NCBI GenBank assembly: GCA_035480535.1
Contig: DATIHQ010000072.1
Location: 1-64,000, forward strand
DNA from: DATIHQ01 sp035480535
GTDB taxonomy: Bacteria; Chlamydiota; Chlamydiia; Chlamydiales; SM23-39
Length of the DNA: 64,000 nt
Direction: 5' to 3'
In this document: piece after piece, positions 1 to 9,885 of the stretch
How positions within the stretch are numbered: the stretch's first letter is position 1
How the letters are laid out: the number at the start of each line of letters is the position of its first letter
Notes under the pieces: generated by a model
Told to the model about the DNA's origin: nothing
What the model saw: only the letters and a program-made list of their open reading frames with translations
Databases searched by the model: none
Program-made: the position numbers and the translations under genes

Positions 1-208
1 GGCCCGATTTGGTTTGGACGTAGGAGGGGTGCCCCCTTTTGGGTCTCTTCTTGGGCTCGACGTCTACTTCGATACGGGTATCCAAAACTGCAAAGAGGTC
101 ATTTTCAGCTGCGGTCCTTTAAATGAATCGATACGCATGAAGCTGGAAGATCTCCTCCCCCTAGTCCACCCCAAATTTAGCAAATTAGCAAAGGAAGGCA
201 AATCATGA
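1..208 (+). CDS. YbaK/EbsC-type aminoacyl-tRNA deacylase, C-terminal part (5' truncated by window)
   Basis: The reading frame is open from the first bases of the window, so only about the last 69 residues are visible; a TTG at 14 is in frame but is probably internal. The visible part has the GGVPPFG motif near its start and then a V-x-F-D-T-G-I / F-S-C-G block, the pattern of the C-terminal half of YbaK/ProX-type editing domains (GGV-x-PFG, then a 'SAG'-like turn before the C-terminal helix). The family hydrolyses mischarged aminoacyl-tRNA in trans in the cytosol. The stop overlaps the trpR start in an ATGA, so the two are probably co-translated. The family call rests on a short fragment; the substrate (Cys-tRNA-Pro or another) cannot be told. 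Confidence 0.6.
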   Translation, partial: ARFGLDVGGVPPFGSLLGLDVYFDTGIQNCKEVIFSCGPLNESIRMKLEDLLPLVHPKFSKLAKEGKS

Positions 209-492
209 ATCGGAAGTCAGATAAAGATAGTTGGTGGGGATTTATCACGGTATGTTCAAAGATTCAATCGCCTGAAGAATTTAAAAAGCTCTTCGATCTA
301 TTTTTAACCATCGAAGAAAAAGAGACGATAGGAAGGCGTTTTCTGATTGTAAAAGCGTTGAGAGAAGGAAAGTTAACTCAGAGGGAAATCGCCGACAAGT
401 TCAATGTCAGTATTTCGCAGATCACTCGGGGATCCAATGCCCTCAAAATCATTGACTCATCTCTAAAAAAGACCCTCGATAAGTTGCTTTAG
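205..492 (+). CDS. trpR: Trp operon repressor TrpR
   Basis: Encodes 95 residues, close to the usual size of this tryptophan-activated DNA-binding repressor. The core matches the family: T-I-E-E-K-E-T-I-G-R-R in the early helices, then the helix-turn-helix around residues 57-75 with LTQREIADKF followed by the diagnostic ITRGSNALK recognition helix. It starts at an ATG overlapping the upstream stop by 4 bp. No trp biosynthesis gene or trp operator is visible in the window, so its target is elsewhere. The 3' end of the gene is part of a 32-bp direct repeat whose second copy lies at 6041, and a decayed second trpR sits there (6010-6056). Confidence 0.92.
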   Translation: MNRKSDKDSWWGFITVCSKIQSPEEFKKLFDLFLTIEEKETIGRRFLIVKALREGKLTQREIADKFNVSISQITRGSNALKIIDSSLKKTLDKLL

Positions 493-508
493 TAATGGGG
501 CAACCTGG
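477..508. repeat. Left copy of 32-bp direct repeat (island boundary)
   Basis: Perfectly identical to 6041-6072. It holds the last codons and stop of trpR (to 492) and then 13 bp (496-508) equal to the 3' tip of the tRNA-Met gene at 6060-6133. Identity stops abruptly on both sides. An orphan tRNA 3' tip on one side and the whole tRNA on the other is the classical geometry of a site-specific integration or a recombination at a tRNA 3' end. Confidence 0.85.
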
Positions 509-519
509 CTAAGATCTCT

Positions 520-1917
520 TCATACCTCTGGCTTTTGGGCGAAGAAGACTTGGAAGGGGAGGATCGGTTTGCAGAGGGGGATTTTTTCTAGGATGTTTTC
601 TAGTTTAGCTCCGAAAGAAGGTTCTGAGAGGAAGGGAGGGAAGAAACCATAGCGGTGCATAGCGAAATGGGTCAGTCCTGCTTTTTGCATGGCGGAGGCA
701 ATGGGAGCCTTTCTCATCGAGAGGATGTATCGCTCGTTTTTCCAGCGCATTTTGGGGTGGCAGATAATTTGCACGTAGTAGAGAGGGTTGTAGGGATTAG
801 GTTCTACAAAGAGAACCTTTCCACCAGGTTTTAAAAGGGTGGAAATGGCCTGAAATGCTCGGTCCATGTCAGGTAGGTGGTGGAGGACAAAAAAACCGAT
901 CACAACGTCAAATTTTCCATGCAACTGAGATGGGGAATGGGTTAGATCCGCACAATGGAGGGGAATCGAGGTATTTGCCCTGAGGGCTTTTATTAGATCT
1001 GGAGAAATATCGAGGGCTTCAATTTGGAGCTGTTTTTGAACGAGAATCTCCCTTCTTTCAAGAGGGAGAGTGAATCGACCTGCGCCGCATCCCACTTCTA
1101 GGATGCGCTGTTGGGGGATTAGGGGAACATATTGGAGTGCTTCTTTCAAATGGCGCTGGATATAGCGGGGATAATTTTTTGGAAAAATTGTTGAGTGGTT
1201 CACTTTGGAGTAATATTCTTTTTGCCTCTCGGTGTGGCGGAGATGGGATTTTAAACGCAAGATTTGAAAAAGAGCGCTCATTCCTATCCGAAGACGCATG
1301 GCTGTGGTATAAGCAGAGATTCCCATTGCGCGTTTCGAACGAATGAAAGGAATGCTGCAGGTTTTTAAATGGGTAAGCCCAATCATCGCGACTACAAATG
1401 GAACAGACATGGGGATTTGAAGCACAGCCTTAACCATAGAGCGGCTCATGATTACAAACATCCCGGCATCTATGGGGACATTGCAGATTGTATGAAGAAG
1501 GGTTTTAAATATCTTGGAAGTCGCCAAACGAAGAAGAGACTCATAGTTCCCATGCCGAGCCGCAAAGACCGCCTCATAGCCTTCTTGAAGCTTGGCGATG
1601 AGTAGGGGGATCATAGCTGGAGGATCTTGCAGATCAGCATCCATCAGAAGAACCATAGAGCCACGGCTCATTTCCATTCCTTTTAATGCAGCTCTATGCT
1701 GTCCCACATTTTTCTCAAAGGAAAAGAGGGTGACATCGGAATCTTGTGCAGCGAGCCGATTTAGAATAGTCAAGGAATCATCAGGCGAAGCATCATTGAT
1801 AAAGACGATCTGGTAAGTGAGCTTTTCCCGCTGAAACAGCTCTTTAAGTTGGGAGTAGAGCATCTCTAGAATATCTTGATTTTTATAAACTGGAAGGACA
1901 ACGCTAATCAATGTCAT
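520..1917 (-). CDS. Family 2 glycosyltransferase fused to a class I SAM methyltransferase
   Basis: A 465-residue two-domain protein. Residues 4-215 form a GT2 domain of the DPM1/GtrB type: VVLPVYKN at 6-13, INDASPDD at 40-47, and the metal/sugar-nucleotide motif DADLQDPP at 93-100. Residues 250-465 form a Rossmann methyltransferase: motif I LEVGCGAGR at 273-281, LKPGGKVLF at 362-370. No DPM1-like C-terminal membrane pair is obvious. The ATG at 1917 is chosen because it sits directly before the first beta strand; the frame stays open to 2010 but that part lies inside the upstream gene. The start overlaps the end of the epimerase gene by 14 bp, implying coupling. Likely role: sugar transfer and methylation in surface glycan or lipid-linked saccharide synthesis. 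Acceptor and donor are unknown. Confidence 0.85.
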   Translation of the reverse strand: MTLISVVLPVYKNQDILEMLYSQLKELFQREKLTYQIVFINDASPDDSLTILNRLAAQDSDVTLFSFEKNVGQHRAALKGMEMSRGSMVLLMDADLQDPPAMIPLLIAKLQEGYEAVFAARHGNYESLLRLATSKIFKTLLHTICNVPIDAGMFVIMSRSMVKAVLQIPMSVPFVVAMIGLTHLKTCSIPFIRSKRAMGISAYTTAMRLRIGMSALFQILRLKSHLRHTERQKEYYSKVNHSTIFPKNYPRYIQRHLKEALQYVPLIPQQRILEVGCGAGRFTLPLERREILVQKQLQIEALDISPDLIKALRANTSIPLHCADLTHSPSQLHGKFDVVIGFFVLHHLPDMDRAFQAISTLLKPGGKVLFVEPNPYNPLYYVQIICHPKMRWKNERYILSMRKAPIASAMQKAGLTHFAMHRYGFFPPFLSEPSFGAKLENILEKIPLCKPILPFQVFFAQKPEV

Positions 1918-2827
1918 GGCGATACCAGTGAATCGTTTTCTGGAGCCCTTCTTCCAAAGAATGTTGAGGCGACCAAGCGAGCTTATCTCGGGCTTTGCGA
2001 GTGTCAGCAACCCAAACCTGCTTATCGGACAGTCGAGGCGTATAGGAGATGGGAGAGAGGGCTATTTTTTTGCCTGTGAGTTTTTCAATGCATGCAATGA
2101 CTTGTTCATTAGATGTTTGCACCCCTGTGCCAATGTTAATGATTTCACGCGTGATCCGTTTTTGCCAACACTGAAGACAAGCATCGATCGCATCTTCCAC
2201 AAAGATCAGATCTCGATAAAATCCAGGAGGTGTGAGCTGCAGAAGATCTCCTTCGAATGCGGCGTTAATTGCGGTGGGAATTAAACGCAGGGGAGACTCA
2301 AAGGGACCATAGACGGAAAATAGTCTTAAAATCGCGAGCGGTTTTTGGTACATCAGGGCGAATTGTTGAGAGAGAAGGGTCGCACATGCTTTTGTGGCTC
2401 CGTAGAGGGTGTTTGGCTGGATGCAATCTCGCTCGTTCATCTCTTTTTCTAATTTGCCGTATTCTGAAGATCCGCCAATGTGGGCAAAAAATTCGTAATC
2501 GATCTCTTGCGTGGCTTTTAGAAGATGAAAGGTTCCTAAGATGTTGCTCGTGACAATTCTAAAAGCGTCTTGGTGTGCTGAAGAGGTTCCATGAGCTCCA
2601 AAATGAAAAATGACTGATGGAGATATTTCTTTGATAATCCCGGCCAAAAGATCGTAACATTCAAGGTCGACTCGATGTAAAAACAAGTGAGAAAGAAATG
2701 GCTGAATCCTCCAGAGAGAAGTTTCTGGCCTCACAAGAAGATGGAGCTCAATATTCTCTTTGAGGAGTCTGCGCACGAAGTTGGCACCAATAAAGCCTGC
2801 TCCCCCTGTAATGAGAATCCGCTTCAT
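1904..2827 (-). CDS. NAD-dependent epimerase/dehydratase (extended SDR, nucleotide-sugar type)
   Basis: A 307-residue extended short-chain dehydrogenase. The N-terminal TGGAGFIG (7-14) is the NAD(P) glycine motif. Ser at 120/121 and YGATK (Tyr142, Lys146) give the catalytic set. RDLIFVEDAIDA later in the protein is the usual substrate-domain motif of nucleotide-sugar epimerases. It is closest in look to GDP-mannose/UDP-glucose 4-epimerase/dehydratase relatives; the exact substrate cannot be assigned. First gene of a two-gene reverse-strand unit with the GT2-methyltransferase fusion. The start faces the divergent gene at 2900, leaving about 70 bp for both promoters. Confidence 0.88.
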   Translation of the reverse strand: MKRILITGGAGFIGANFVRRLLKENIELHLLVRPETSLWRIQPFLSHLFLHRVDLECYDLLAGIIKEISPSVIFHFGAHGTSSAHQDAFRIVTSNILGTFHLLKATQEIDYEFFAHIGGSSEYGKLEKEMNERDCIQPNTLYGATKACATLLSQQFALMYQKPLAILRLFSVYGPFESPLRLIPTAINAAFEGDLLQLTPPGFYRDLIFVEDAIDACLQCWQKRITREIINIGTGVQTSNEQVIACIEKLTGKKIALSPISYTPRLSDKQVWVADTRKARDKLAWSPQHSLEEGLQKTIHWYRHDID

Positions 2828-2899
2828 CGTCTATTTTCACTTGTGAAAATCATTCATCCATTCTACAAAAGAAGCTTTAATTCACTAAGAGAATTCTCA

Positions 2900-3739
2900 A
2901 TGTTATGCTGCCCTGAGTGCAAAGGAAATTTGCTGCAATGTTCATCTGGGCTGCATTGTCCGCAGTGCGCGAAACTCTTTCCAATCATAGAGGGGAGACC
3001 TCAATTTCCTTTGCCGGTTCAATCGCACAATCCGTTTCCAATAGAACGAATGCAGCATTTGGCGCGGATTGAACAGACTCATTTCTGGTTTCAAGCGCGC
3101 AGAGAACTTGTATTAAAGCTCTTTGATCGGTTTATCAAACATGCCCCTAAGAGATTGCTAGATCTCGGTTGTGGAACGGGATATATGCTTGAGATATTAT
3201 CTTCGAGGTGTAAAAGTTGTATTGGATTGGATTTATACCCAAAACAAACTGAGATTCTGCAGGTCCAGGGGAATGCCGAACAGTTGCCTTTTTTCTCAGC
3301 CGTGTTTGATGTTGTCATCCTATTGGATCTGCTTGAACATGTAGATGAAAAGGCAACATTGGCTGAGGTGCACAGGGTCTTAAGTCCTGGCGGTGTGTGT
3401 ATACTCACTGTGCCTGCTTTTTCTTTTCTTTGGAGTCAAAGAGACGTGCGAGCGGGCCATTTGCGCCGCTATTCGCGGAAGAACTTAGAGACTGCGCTGC
3501 GGGTTGGCTCATTGGAAGTGTTAGAAATTCAATATTATCAATGCTTTCTTTTTCCTTTGCTTGCCCTGAGCCGCCTCTTAAGTCGGATCCTGCCTATCTT
3601 GTGTGATAGGGAAGAAGAAATCGCTGGCTGGATGAACGTTGTTTTGGCATGGATAAACCGGAAAGAAGTGGCCCTCTCTGAGTATGTCCATTTGCCCTGG
3701 GGCTCCTCATTGGTCGCAGTATGTCGGAAAAAGGTATAG
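2900..3739 (+). CDS. SAM-dependent methyltransferase with N-terminal zinc-ribbon (Trm112-like) segment
   Basis: A 279-residue protein. Two CPxC pairs (C4/C7 and C20/C23) form a short zinc ribbon of the kind fused to class I methyltransferases. Motif I LLDLGCGTG lies at 86-94, an acidic LLDLLEHV block follows, then LSPGGVCILTVPA. The ATG at 2900 is chosen because the zinc knuckle begins at its third residue; the longer open frame upstream overlaps the divergent epimerase gene. First gene of a three-gene forward unit (methyltransferase, aldolase-like, membrane protein) inside the repeat-bounded island. The methyl acceptor, probably a glycan or lipid intermediate, is unknown. Confidence 0.82.
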   Translation: MLCCPECKGNLLQCSSGLHCPQCAKLFPIIEGRPQFPLPVQSHNPFPIERMQHLARIEQTHFWFQARRELVLKLFDRFIKHAPKRLLDLGCGTGYMLEILSSRCKSCIGLDLYPKQTEILQVQGNAEQLPFFSAVFDVVILLDLLEHVDEKATLAEVHRVLSPGGVCILTVPAFSFLWSQRDVRAGHLRRYSRKNLETALRVGSLEVLEIQYYQCFLFPLLALSRLLSRILPILCDREEEIAGWMNVVLAWINRKEVALSEYVHLPWGSSLVAVCRKKV

Positions 3740-3746
3740 GAGGCTT

Positions 3747-4526
3747 GTGTTTTCATTTCTATTGTTTTCGGTGCATGTTCCCTTGATTCAAGAAGCAGTA
3801 GCTGGGGGGATTAACGCGGTCTTAGTTGATTGGGAAACCCGAGGGAAAAAAGAGAGACAGGCCTTTGCAGATACGCAGATCAACACCCACACTTTAGAGG
3901 ACTTGATCTGTGTGCGGAACGCCACGGCAGCTCCCGTAATCTGTCGTTTAAATAGTGTGTATGAGCAGACTCCAATAGAGATCTCTCAAGCCATTGAAGC
4001 TGGGGCGAATGAATTGCTCTTGCCCATGGTCAAAACGGTGGATGAAGTGGAATCTGTCATCAAAATGGCTCAAGGCAAGGTGGGGGTTGGGATCCTTGTT
4101 GAAACGTTAGAAGCAATCGCTCTGGTTGAGAAGCTCTCTGCCCTTCCTTTATCTCGCATCTACGTGGGTCTGAATGATTTAGCCATCGCTTCTCAATCGT
4201 CGAATATTTTCATTCCCCTTGTCGATGGAACATTAGAGAAGATTCGAGAAGCTTTTCTGAACATTCCATTTGGATTTGGAGGGTTGACATTGGTTGATAA
4301 AGGCTTTCCAATTCCCTCCTATCTCTTAATGGGAGAAATGATCCGTTTGCGCTGTCACTTCAGTTTTTTAAGGCGCTCGTTCCTGGCCGATGTTGAAGGA
4401 AGAAATATTGTCCATGAGGTAAGTAGGATGAAGGAGGCGCTGAAGACAATGGCGAGCAGAACTCCTCAAGAAGTAGCCTCTGAGCGGCAACAACTCATCA
4501 AAAAAATCCTCGCATGGAATCGATGA
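3747..4526 (+). CDS. HpcH/HpaI aldolase / citrate-lyase family protein
   Basis: About 259 residues with the TIM-barrel pattern of this family: AGGINAVLVDWE near the N terminus (the metal/phosphate-loop region), ICRLN, EAGANELLLPMV, GILVET and YVGLNDLA. Members are metal-dependent aldolases or lyases on 2-oxo acids. The start is taken as GTG 3747 because AGGAGG lies at 3738-3743 and the family fold begins right there; the spacing of 3 nt is short, and GTG 3771 is the alternative. It follows the methyltransferase stop by 7 bp and runs into the membrane protein with an ATGA overlap. Its presence in a glycan cluster suggests supply or breakdown of a keto-acid sugar; this is inference. Confidence 0.75.
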   Translation: MFSFLLFSVHVPLIQEAVAGGINAVLVDWETRGKKERQAFADTQINTHTLEDLICVRNATAAPVICRLNSVYEQTPIEISQAIEAGANELLLPMVKTVDEVESVIKMAQGKVGVGILVETLEAIALVEKLSALPLSRIYVGLNDLAIASQSSNIFIPLVDGTLEKIREAFLNIPFGFGGLTLVDKGFPIPSYLLMGEMIRLRCHFSFLRRSFLADVEGRNIVHEVSRMKEALKTMASRTPQEVASERQQLIKKILAWNR

Positions 4527-5980
4527 TACTAAAAAAATGGGTGGCCATTGGGGGAGCGTTATCGATTTTGGGATTTGCTTCGAGCGTTTTTTCCAATATG
4601 AGCCTTGCAGATGAAAGCTGGTTTCTTCAAGTGGCTCATAGAGTTGGCCGTGGAGAAGTTCTCTACGGGGATGTCTTCTTTGGCGTTACCCCTCTCTCTG
4701 TTTATCTGACTGTGTTGTTTACAAAATGTTTTGGTATAGAGATCTTGGTGTTGAAGGGGATCAATGCCATGATCTTTGCTTCCACAGTGCTCCTTTGTTG
4801 CTATAGCTTGCATCAACTAGACAAACAGAAATTTTCTTGGAATTTGGCTCTCTCCCTTTGCCTACTCTATCCTTCTGGAGTCGTTGGAGGGTATGGTTCA
4901 GTCTACAATCCCCTAGCAAATCTATTTTTTGTGGGCTGTCTAGCGAGCCTCCTTCGTCACGCTAGAACCCTTAAATTTCGTTCACTCATTGGAGCAGCGG
5001 CCTGTGCAGCTCTTTGCTTCGGCTCAAAACAGAATACCGGCCTATTGGCCTTTTTGGCGTTAACAGTTGTGGCAGGCATTTATCAATCCAAAAGGACATT
5101 GGTGTGGATTTGGGGAGTATTTGCTCTGATCTCGATTCTGATTCTTCTCCCTGTGCTCTACTCAGGGGAATGGGAGAGCTTTTTAGACTATGCTTTTCTT
5201 AATAAAACTATATACGCGCAGAAAGGACGTATCGCCTACTTCAGTTACGCCCACTTTTGTATATTTCCCGCCTGTCTCTTGTTTTCACTTCCTCTGATGG
5301 TGTTGGGAACTTTGGCATATATTTTTTGGAAAGATCGGGAGCCACAGCGGGTTTTCACGGCGATTCTTTGGGTATTTTGTTTCGCGAGTTTTTTAGCCAT
5401 CTTTCCTAGAGCTGATGACGTACATCTGCTGATCGCGATTCCTATGATGCTTATTGGATTGATCTATGGCGGCAGGCGCATAATGCCTCAGTTTCCCTGG
5501 AATGGAAAAGCGATCACCCTTGGATTGAGTCTTTTAGTTCTCTATACACCTGCTAAAGAGGTTCATGGTCTCATTCGAGGGAATCGAGTCATGCTTACGT
5601 TAAACCACTTCCATGGGGCATGCGTTTTTTTAGATCTACAGAAGATGATTGAGACAAGGCTAGAAGCACTGAAATCACAGATCCCCGAGAAAGGCCCGAT
5701 CTTTTTTTTGAGTCCTTTTGCGGGATTTTATTATCTTGCATTAGAGATTCCTAACCCCACCCCGTTTGACTTTCCATTTGTTACGGCGTTTGGGAAAAGG
5801 GGGCAAGAGCGGGTGATTTCAGAGCTTGCTCGGGGAATGATTCAATCGGTAATCGTGGATGACGAACTGAATTCTGAAATGGATTTGCAACCCACCCAGC
5901 TATACGACTATGTGCGTAGGGAACTGCATCGCAACGAGCCTGGAGAACTGGGTCCACAGCTCCACCTCTACAGAAAATGA
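4523..5980 (+). CDS. Polytopic membrane protein, probable GT-C type glycosyltransferase
   Basis: A 485-residue protein with about ten hydrophobic segments. The N terminus shows a short hydrophobic helix followed by an acidic-loop ADESW motif around residue 30, where GT-C (ArnT/PMT-like) enzymes carry catalytic Asp/Glu in the first periplasmic loop. The C-terminal third (from about 360) is soluble and would face the periplasm. ATG 4523 is preferred because it makes a 4-bp ATGA overlap with the aldolase gene; ATG 4514, three codons earlier, is possible. Such proteins transfer a sugar from a polyprenyl-phosphate donor, which would fit the DPM1-like GT2 encoded nearby. Family-level assignment is tentative. 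Confidence 0.65.
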   Translation: MILKKWVAIGGALSILGFASSVFSNMSLADESWFLQVAHRVGRGEVLYGDVFFGVTPLSVYLTVLFTKCFGIEILVLKGINAMIFASTVLLCCYSLHQLDKQKFSWNLALSLCLLYPSGVVGGYGSVYNPLANLFFVGCLASLLRHARTLKFRSLIGAAACAALCFGSKQNTGLLAFLALTVVAGIYQSKRTLVWIWGVFALISILILLPVLYSGEWESFLDYAFLNKTIYAQKGRIAYFSYAHFCIFPACLLFSLPLMVLGTLAYIFWKDREPQRVFTAILWVFCFASFLAIFPRADDVHLLIAIPMMLIGLIYGGRRIMPQFPWNGKAITLGLSLLVLYTPAKEVHGLIRGNRVMLTLNHFHGACVFLDLQKMIETRLEALKSQIPEKGPIFFLSPFAGFYYLALEIPNPTPFDFPFVTAFGKRGQERVISELARGMIQSVIVDDELNSEMDLQPTQLYDYVRRELHRNEPGELGPQLHLYRK

Positions 5981-6009
5981 TATATCGTCCTTCCGCATCT
6001 CCAAGTTTG

Positions 6010-6056
6010 GATCTATTTTTAACGATTGGAGAAAAAGAGACGATAAGTTGCTTTAG
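6010..6056 (+). pseudogene. Remnant of a second trpR (internal deletion, frameshift)
   Basis: Positions 6010-6045 match trpR 295-330 at 33 of 36 bases, and the sequence then jumps to the trpR 3' end (matching 482-492) including the TAG stop. The junction lies at the pentamer cgata, which in intact trpR occurs at both 326-330 and 477-481, so a 151-bp deletion between short direct repeats explains the remnant and shifts the frame. Two of the three substitutions are synonymous. The remnant lies between the island membrane protein and tRNA-Met. Confidence 0.8.
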
Positions 6057-6059
6057 TAA

Positions 6060-6072
<13 letters not shown>
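6041..6072. repeat. Right copy of 32-bp direct repeat (island boundary)
   Basis: Identical to 477-508. Here the tRNA part belongs to the complete tRNA-Met gene, while the trpR part belongs to the decayed copy. Together with the left copy it frames 5.5 kb of polysaccharide-type genes. No integrase gene lies inside. Confidence 0.85.
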
Positions 6073-7382
<1,310 letters not shown>

Positions 7383-7421
7383 GTTCCCAAAAATGGGGGA
7401 AGGGGGGTATCATGGTGGCGC

Positions 7422-8642
7422 ATGATCGATGGGATAAAGCGTCAGGTCCAAATGGGGCGGGCGCTGCTGTGGACAAATTTATTGAATGAGCCGCTCTTTA
7501 CCCTCTATGGGTTCCTGGCGTTCATATTGTACAAAGACCTGGGGGCGACGCCGTTTCAAATCGCGGTTTTGACCATGCTCAAGCCGGTCATCGCCATCTT
7601 TTCTTTCTATTGGAGCGCAGGGTTGAAGGGGGGGAGGCGGCTGAGATCGAACGTCCTTTGGGCCGGATTCTGGATGCGGGCGCCATTTCTGCTCTGTTTT
7701 TGGTTCGATTCGGTCTGGTTTGTCATCGGCGCAGCTGTCAATTATATGTTTTTCTATAGAGCGGGAATCCCGGGCTGGATGGAGATGATCCGCCAAAATA
7801 TGCCTGAGAAAGGGCGGGGGCGGGCCTTTTCGCTGAGTGCCGCGCTGGGGTATGCGGAAGGAGTCGTGCTATCGCTGGCGATGGGGGGGGTGCTCGATCG
7901 GGATCCCGGGATGTGGAAGGGACTTTTTGCTGCGGCCGTAGTGATTGGGTTTGCATCGACCTGGATCCAATCGCGGATTGTGGTAGATGAAGAAGTTGAA
8001 GAAGTTGCGGAGCGGCCGGGGTTGAAAGAATTGCTTGTAAGGCCCTGGCGCAATAGCTGGCGGCTGATGAAAGAGCGGCCTGATTTTTCCAGTTTTCAGT
8101 GGGGATTTATGCTCTGCGGTTTTGGGATTATGTTGATCCAGCCGGCGCTGCCTCTATTTTGTGTCGATGATTTGGGCATTTCCTATGTAGAAATGGCGGC
8201 GGCGATCTCCATTGCAAAGGGATTGGGGTTTGCCCTCTCCTCGCCCATCTGGTCTCGCTGGATTGAGCGGGTGAACTTGCTGAAACTGGCAAGCGCCGTC
8301 TTTTTATCTGTGGGGCTTTTTCCCATTTTATTGAGCTTTTCTGCTTGGAATCTTTTCTGGCTCTATCTCGCCTATTTTTGGTATGGCGTTGGGCAGGGGG
8401 GCAGCCATTTGGTGTGGAATATGTCGGGGCCTATTTTTGCAGGTAAAGAGGAGAGCTCTCAATATTCTGGCGTGAACGTAGTCTTGGTCGGTGTAAGAGG
8501 TGCTGTTGCCCCTCCTCTGGGTGGGTGGCTGGCTGTCTTATGCGGGCCTTGCCAAGTGTTGATTCTCGGGGGCGTTCTCTGTTTCTATAGCGGTTTGAGA
8601 CTTTTTCAGGCTGCAACCAAAAAAACAACTCTTCCAGCTTAA
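7422..8642 (+). CDS. Major facilitator superfamily (MFS) transporter
   Basis: A 406-residue inner-membrane protein with about 12 hydrophobic segments in two six-helix halves separated by a charged loop around residues 185-215 (VVDEEVEEVAERP). The first half has short basic loops (GLKGGRRLRS) at the place of the MFS signature loop 2-3. Some MFS subgroups (PucC/folate-biopterin, Bcl-type) look like this, but the substrate cannot be read. ATG 7422 is the first start; ATG 7452 is a possible shorter one. Single gene, divergent from the kinase. Confidence 0.78.
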   Translation: MIDGIKRQVQMGRALLWTNLLNEPLFTLYGFLAFILYKDLGATPFQIAVLTMLKPVIAIFSFYWSAGLKGGRRLRSNVLWAGFWMRAPFLLCFWFDSVWFVIGAAVNYMFFYRAGIPGWMEMIRQNMPEKGRGRAFSLSAALGYAEGVVLSLAMGGVLDRDPGMWKGLFAAAVVIGFASTWIQSRIVVDEEVEEVAERPGLKELLVRPWRNSWRLMKERPDFSSFQWGFMLCGFGIMLIQPALPLFCVDDLGISYVEMAAAISIAKGLGFALSSPIWSRWIERVNLLKLASAVFLSVGLFPILLSFSAWNLFWLYLAYFWYGVGQGGSHLVWNMSGPIFAGKEESSQYSGVNVVLVGVRGAVAPPLGGWLAVLCGPCQVLILGGVLCFYSGLRLFQAATKKTTLPA

Positions 8643-8679
8643 ATATTCGGCGTGTATATGGGGGTTAAAGGACCTCGAC

Positions 8680-9858
8680 ATGCGAACCCTTCAGTGTGGA
8701 GCATTGGCTCTCACATTCCTTTTTGGCACGCACCTCGTAGCGGAAGAAACAAATAGCGAAGTCGCTGTTGTTTTGACTCGAACCGACCATTTGCCCCATG
8801 AAATGCACGCTGCTACCGATCCCTATTTTGAAGGCTATATCCAAGCATTGGTCGATATCCATTATGCAGAATATGGCGTTGTCGTATTGGTCAAAGATCA
8901 TTCCGTATGGCTCGCCCATCTCCCCAGAAATCGGCTGATAGCCAATAGCATCGTGGCCTTTGTGAAGGATGTTCCCGGCGTATCTTCAGTCGACGTAATC
9001 GATGATGTTCCTCCGAAAGAGGAAGAATTCCAAGAGAAGTATGCAGAAAGACCCACATTGAAAGGCATTTGGTTTCCTCAAATGACCGAGCTCTTCCAGC
9101 CGCTTATCGCAGATCCAAGGCAAATCAACTACACCATCGGGTATCGCAGCGGTGACCATGTTTGCGGCAGCAAGTGCATCGCCTTCTCATTTGGGGATGA
9201 CTTTCCCATTTATCGATGGCTCGATCTTTTTTGGCAGGGAGATTTGCAGATCGGAATTGAAGCGGGAATCTGGTCAGTTTTTAACATGGATCCAAGCCCC
9301 GATATTGCGGGAGGATCAGAGTTAGTCAATACCGACTTTTATGTCGGCGTACCGCTTACCTATGCTGCAGGCAATTGGTCATTCCGCTTCCGTGGCTATC
9401 ATATTTCCGGTCACTTGGGAGATGAGTTTCTCATCAACCACCCCGGTTTTGATCGGGTGAATCCAAGCATTGAAGCGATAGATTTTTGCGCTTCTTATCA
9501 AATTTCACAGGGAGTTCGCCTCTATGTAGAGCCGGGATGCTATGTCCATAGCGATCCCTCCTACAAATGGAAGCCGATCTACATCCAATACGGCACCGAG
9601 GCCCGTTTTCTAGGGCAAAAATTCCATTCTCAAAAGCTCTATGGGACTTGTTTCATCGCGCTTCACTGGCGCAACCTAGAGCAGCTCGATTACAATTTCG
9701 ACGGCACCTACCGCGCTGGCTATGAATTTAGCAAACTGCAGGGGATTGGCCGGAAATTTCGCTTCTACATCGGCTATCATCACGGCTATTCGCTCGAAGG
9801 GCAGTTCGCAAAAGAGCACACCCACTACTTCGAATACAATCTAAGCTATGGCTTCTAA
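8680..9858 (+). CDS. Secreted outer-membrane-type protein, DUF1207 family, with N-terminal BON-like region
   Basis: A 392-residue protein starting with a signal peptide (MRTLQCGALALTFLFGTHLVA, cleavage after about residue 21). Residues 45-105 resemble a BON/phospholipid-binding module (FEGYIQALVD...VPGVSSVDVIDDV). From about 115 onward aromatic-rich alternating strands (YTIGYRSGD, FSFRFRGYHISG, YIGYHHGYS) end in YNLSYGF, which fits an outer-membrane beta-barrel with a C-terminal aromatic. DUF1207 proteins of this form are known from environmental chlamydiae. AAGGA lies about 10 nt before the ATG. Likely an abundant envelope protein or porin-like barrel; function unproved. Confidence 0.75.
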   Translation: MRTLQCGALALTFLFGTHLVAEETNSEVAVVLTRTDHLPHEMHAATDPYFEGYIQALVDIHYAEYGVVVLVKDHSVWLAHLPRNRLIANSIVAFVKDVPGVSSVDVIDDVPPKEEEFQEKYAERPTLKGIWFPQMTELFQPLIADPRQINYTIGYRSGDHVCGSKCIAFSFGDDFPIYRWLDLFWQGDLQIGIEAGIWSVFNMDPSPDIAGGSELVNTDFYVGVPLTYAAGNWSFRFRGYHISGHLGDEFLINHPGFDRVNPSIEAIDFCASYQISQGVRLYVEPGCYVHSDPSYKWKPIYIQYGTEARFLGQKFHSQKLYGTCFIALHWRNLEQLDYNFDGTYRAGYEFSKLQGIGRKFRFYIGYHHGYSLEGQFAKEHTHYFEYNLSYGF

Positions 9859-9885
9859 TTTCTTCCCTGCGCTAACATTTATTGC

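Noticed and set aside
509..6040. Prophage or integrative element with integrase
   Set aside because: No integrase, phage or conjugation gene is present between the direct repeats.
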